Assembly: GCA_023252195.1 (NCBI GenBank)
Contig: JAHEXI010000001.1
Coordinates: forward strand, 558,001 to 622,000
Direction: 5' to 3'
Length of the DNA: 64,000 bases
From: Pseudonocardiales bacterium
GTDB lineage: Bacteria > Actinomycetota > Actinomycetes > Mycobacteriales > Pseudonocardiaceae
Part shown: positions 62,631 through 64,000 of the stretch, one piece after another
Position numbering within the stretch: the stretch's first letter is position 1
Layout of the letters: the number at the start of each line of letters is the position of its first letter
Program-made: the position numbers and the translations under genes
The notes under the pieces: generated by a model
What the model was told of the DNA's origin: nothing
The model's database searches: none
Seen by the model: only the letters and a program-made list of their open reading frames with translations

Positions 62631-63998
62631 TCAGTTTGCGGTGGCGGTGCGGCTGGCGATGGTTGCGCCTAGGAGGCCTAGCGCGGCTAGTAGCGCTAGC
62701 AGGACGAGCAGCGCATGCGCGGGCGAGCCGAGCAAGGCCAGCAGTGCGCCGCCGGCGCCGATCAGAGTTGCGGTGGTGAGCTGTTCGGACATCTGCGCCG
62801 CGGAGGAGTGGAAACCGACCTCGCCGGCGCCGGACTGCTGCAGCAGCAGAAACGATACCGACGAGTAGCCCAGCCCCATTCCGATCCCGGCGACGCCCCA
62901 CAGCGGCAGGGCCAACCACGGCGTACCCCAGGCAGGTGCGACCAGCAGTAGCCCGGCGTCGCCTGCGGTGAGCAGGATGAAACCGATCCGCAGTAGCCGC
63001 TGCCGGGGTAGGACCGGATGGTGACCTTGCCATGCTGAGGCCGCCGACCAGCCGAGCGAGCCGACCGCCAGCGGGATCCCGGCAGCGGCCAGCGTCCAGT
63101 GGTGGGTGCTGGTCAAGATCAGCGGCAGGTACGAGTTGGCGGTGAGGAACACCCCGGCGAGTAGACCCCGCGCCGCCACCACGGTCGCCACGCCACGGCG
63201 GGCCCGAAACACACCGTCGGGCAGCAACCGGCGCATCGACGCCAGCAGTGCCACCAGCGCCACGCCGGCCACCGCAGCGGCCGAGACGCTGGGATGCTGA
63301 GCCGCCCAACTCAGCGCGGAGACTCCCGCTGCGGCGCCCAGGGCGGCCAGTACCACACCGCGCCGGCGAGCAGTGCTGCCTCGGCCCGGGTCCGGTGGGC
63401 CGAGCCGGCGCACCGTCGGCACCACCAGCCCGACTGCGAGAACCACCACCGGGACCAGGCCGAGGAACACCCAGTGCCAGGACAGCCGTTCGGTCACCAC
63501 TCCGGCGAGCGGCGGTCCGATCAACGAGGGCACTACCCATGCCGAGGACATCAACCCGAAGATGGCGGGACGGGTCCGCTCGGGATAAACCACCGAGATG
63601 AGCACGTAGACCGCCACCGTCAGGGTGCCGGCGCCCAATCCCTGTAACACCCGCCCCACCAGCAGCTGCGCCATACCGGTGGCCGTACCGGCCATCGTTA
63701 GACCGGCCCCGAACAGCACCGGGCCCCCCACCAGCGGAATTCTCGGGCCGACCAGATCACACCATCGGCCGCCGAGCACGGTCCCGAACACCCCGGCCGC
63801 CATGAACGCCACGAACGGCCAGGCGTACAGCGACAGCTCGCCGAGGTCGGCCACCAAGGCCGGCATGGCCGTCCCCACCCCCATCGCCTCGAACGCCACC
63901 ATGCTGATCAGCAGCAGCACGCCGATCGTGGTCGCGCGGCGGCTCGGGCCGAACAGCTCCGAGCGAACCGTCGTCACGGCCTCGGGAATTGCGCTCAC
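62631..63998 (-). CDS. MFS transporter (14-helix DHA2-like)
   Basis: This 455-residue membrane transporter is probably a drug or metabolite exporter. It starts TIGVLLLISMVAFEAMGVGT, has the motif GGRWCDLVGPRIPLVGG of the MFS cytoplasmic loop, LLVGRVLQGLGAGTLTVAVY, and about 14 hydrophobic segments. The last is LVLLALLAALGLLGATIA. It shows the WVVPSLIGPPLAGVVTERLSW segment of proton antiporters. GTG 63998 at the window edge is a plausible start, so the gene is likely whole; a longer N-terminus outside the window cannot be ruled out. Confidence 0.87.
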   Translation of the reverse strand: MSAIPEAVTTVRSELFGPSRRATTIGVLLLISMVAFEAMGVGTAMPALVADLGELSLYAWPFVAFMAAGVFGTVLGGRWCDLVGPRIPLVGGPVLFGAGLTMAGTATGMAQLLVGRVLQGLGAGTLTVAVYVLISVVYPERTRPAIFGLMSSAWVVPSLIGPPLAGVVTERLSWHWVFLGLVPVVVLAVGLVVPTVRRLGPPDPGRGSTARRRGVVLAALGAAAGVSALSWAAQHPSVSAAAVAGVALVALLASMRRLLPDGVFRARRGVATVVAARGLLAGVFLTANSYLPLILTSTHHWTLAAAGIPLAVGSLGWSAASAWQGHHPVLPRQRLLRIGFILLTAGDAGLLLVAPAWGTPWLALPLWGVAGIGMGLGYSSVSFLLLQQSGAGEVGFHSSAAQMSEQLTTATLIGAGGALLALLGSPAHALLVLLALLAALGLLGATIASRTATAN

Positions 63999-64000
63999 GG

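Overview
This window comes from a high-GC actinobacterium. The marker set is two WhiB regulators, MtrA-MtrB-LpqB, F420 biosynthesis (FbiA-FbiB), a SigH/SigR sigma factor with a zinc anti-sigma factor, a 13E12/DUF222 HNH protein with a LexA box, nickel superoxide dismutase and the small ribosomal protein bL37. Gene order matches, in mirror image, the Mycobacterium tuberculosis block of about Rv3217-Rv3267 (recalled, not searched). Nickel SOD and the many non-mycobacterial insertions point to a relative such as Pseudonocardiales rather than Mycobacterium itself. The species cannot be fixed from this sequence alone.

Layout. 0-12 kb: dTDP-rhamnose genes rmlB-rmlD, a secreted DUF4185 protein, and a glycosyltransferase cluster ending in a WbbL-like rhamnosyltransferase. 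12-16 kb: a decayed accessory island with a broken methyltransferase, a PrmC/HemK-like scrap, an acetyltransferase, a Tn3 transposase scar and an SOS-boxed DUF222-HNH gene. 16-26 kb: mannose-1-phosphate guanylyltransferase, an AlkA-type glycosylase, a DMT transporter and an O-methyltransferase, then on the minus strand an M50 protease, a BrkB protein, fbiA, fbiB and a Nudix hydrolase. 26-37 kb: whiB2, a large membrane protein, DUF3499, phosphomannomutase, Trm112, SIS protein, mannose-6-phosphate isomerase, CDF transporter, biotin carboxylase and thymidylate kinase. 37-46 kb: mtrA-mtrB-lpqB, comF, hpf, secA. 46-54 kb: a toxin-antitoxin remnant, an Rv3235-like protein, an rRNA methyltransferase, pruA, rsgA, aroA, an SRAP protein and a hydrolase. 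54-64 kb: sigH-rsrA, bL37, a biotinyl-domain protein, whiB1, a SirB1-like protein, sodN/sodX, rmlC, a PAS-GGDEF-EAL protein and an MFS transporter.

Functionally the window is dominated by cell-envelope sugar supply. Rhamnose comes from RmlB, RmlC and RmlD. GDP-mannose comes from ManA, ManB and the guanylyltransferase. Transferases use these sugars, and MtrAB-LpqB senses the envelope. Oxidative-stress functions (SigH/RsrA, Ni-SOD) form a second theme.

Non-coding structure is rich. Most convergent gene pairs are separated by near-perfect hairpins, some with both stop codons inside the stem. Short direct duplications repeatedly span stop codons. Readable regulatory sites include a LexA box on a start codon, a GGAAT-N18-GTT SigH-type promoter ahead of sigH, and a perfect CRP-type palindrome ahead of whiB1. 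No tRNA, rRNA, CRISPR array or intact mobile element was seen.
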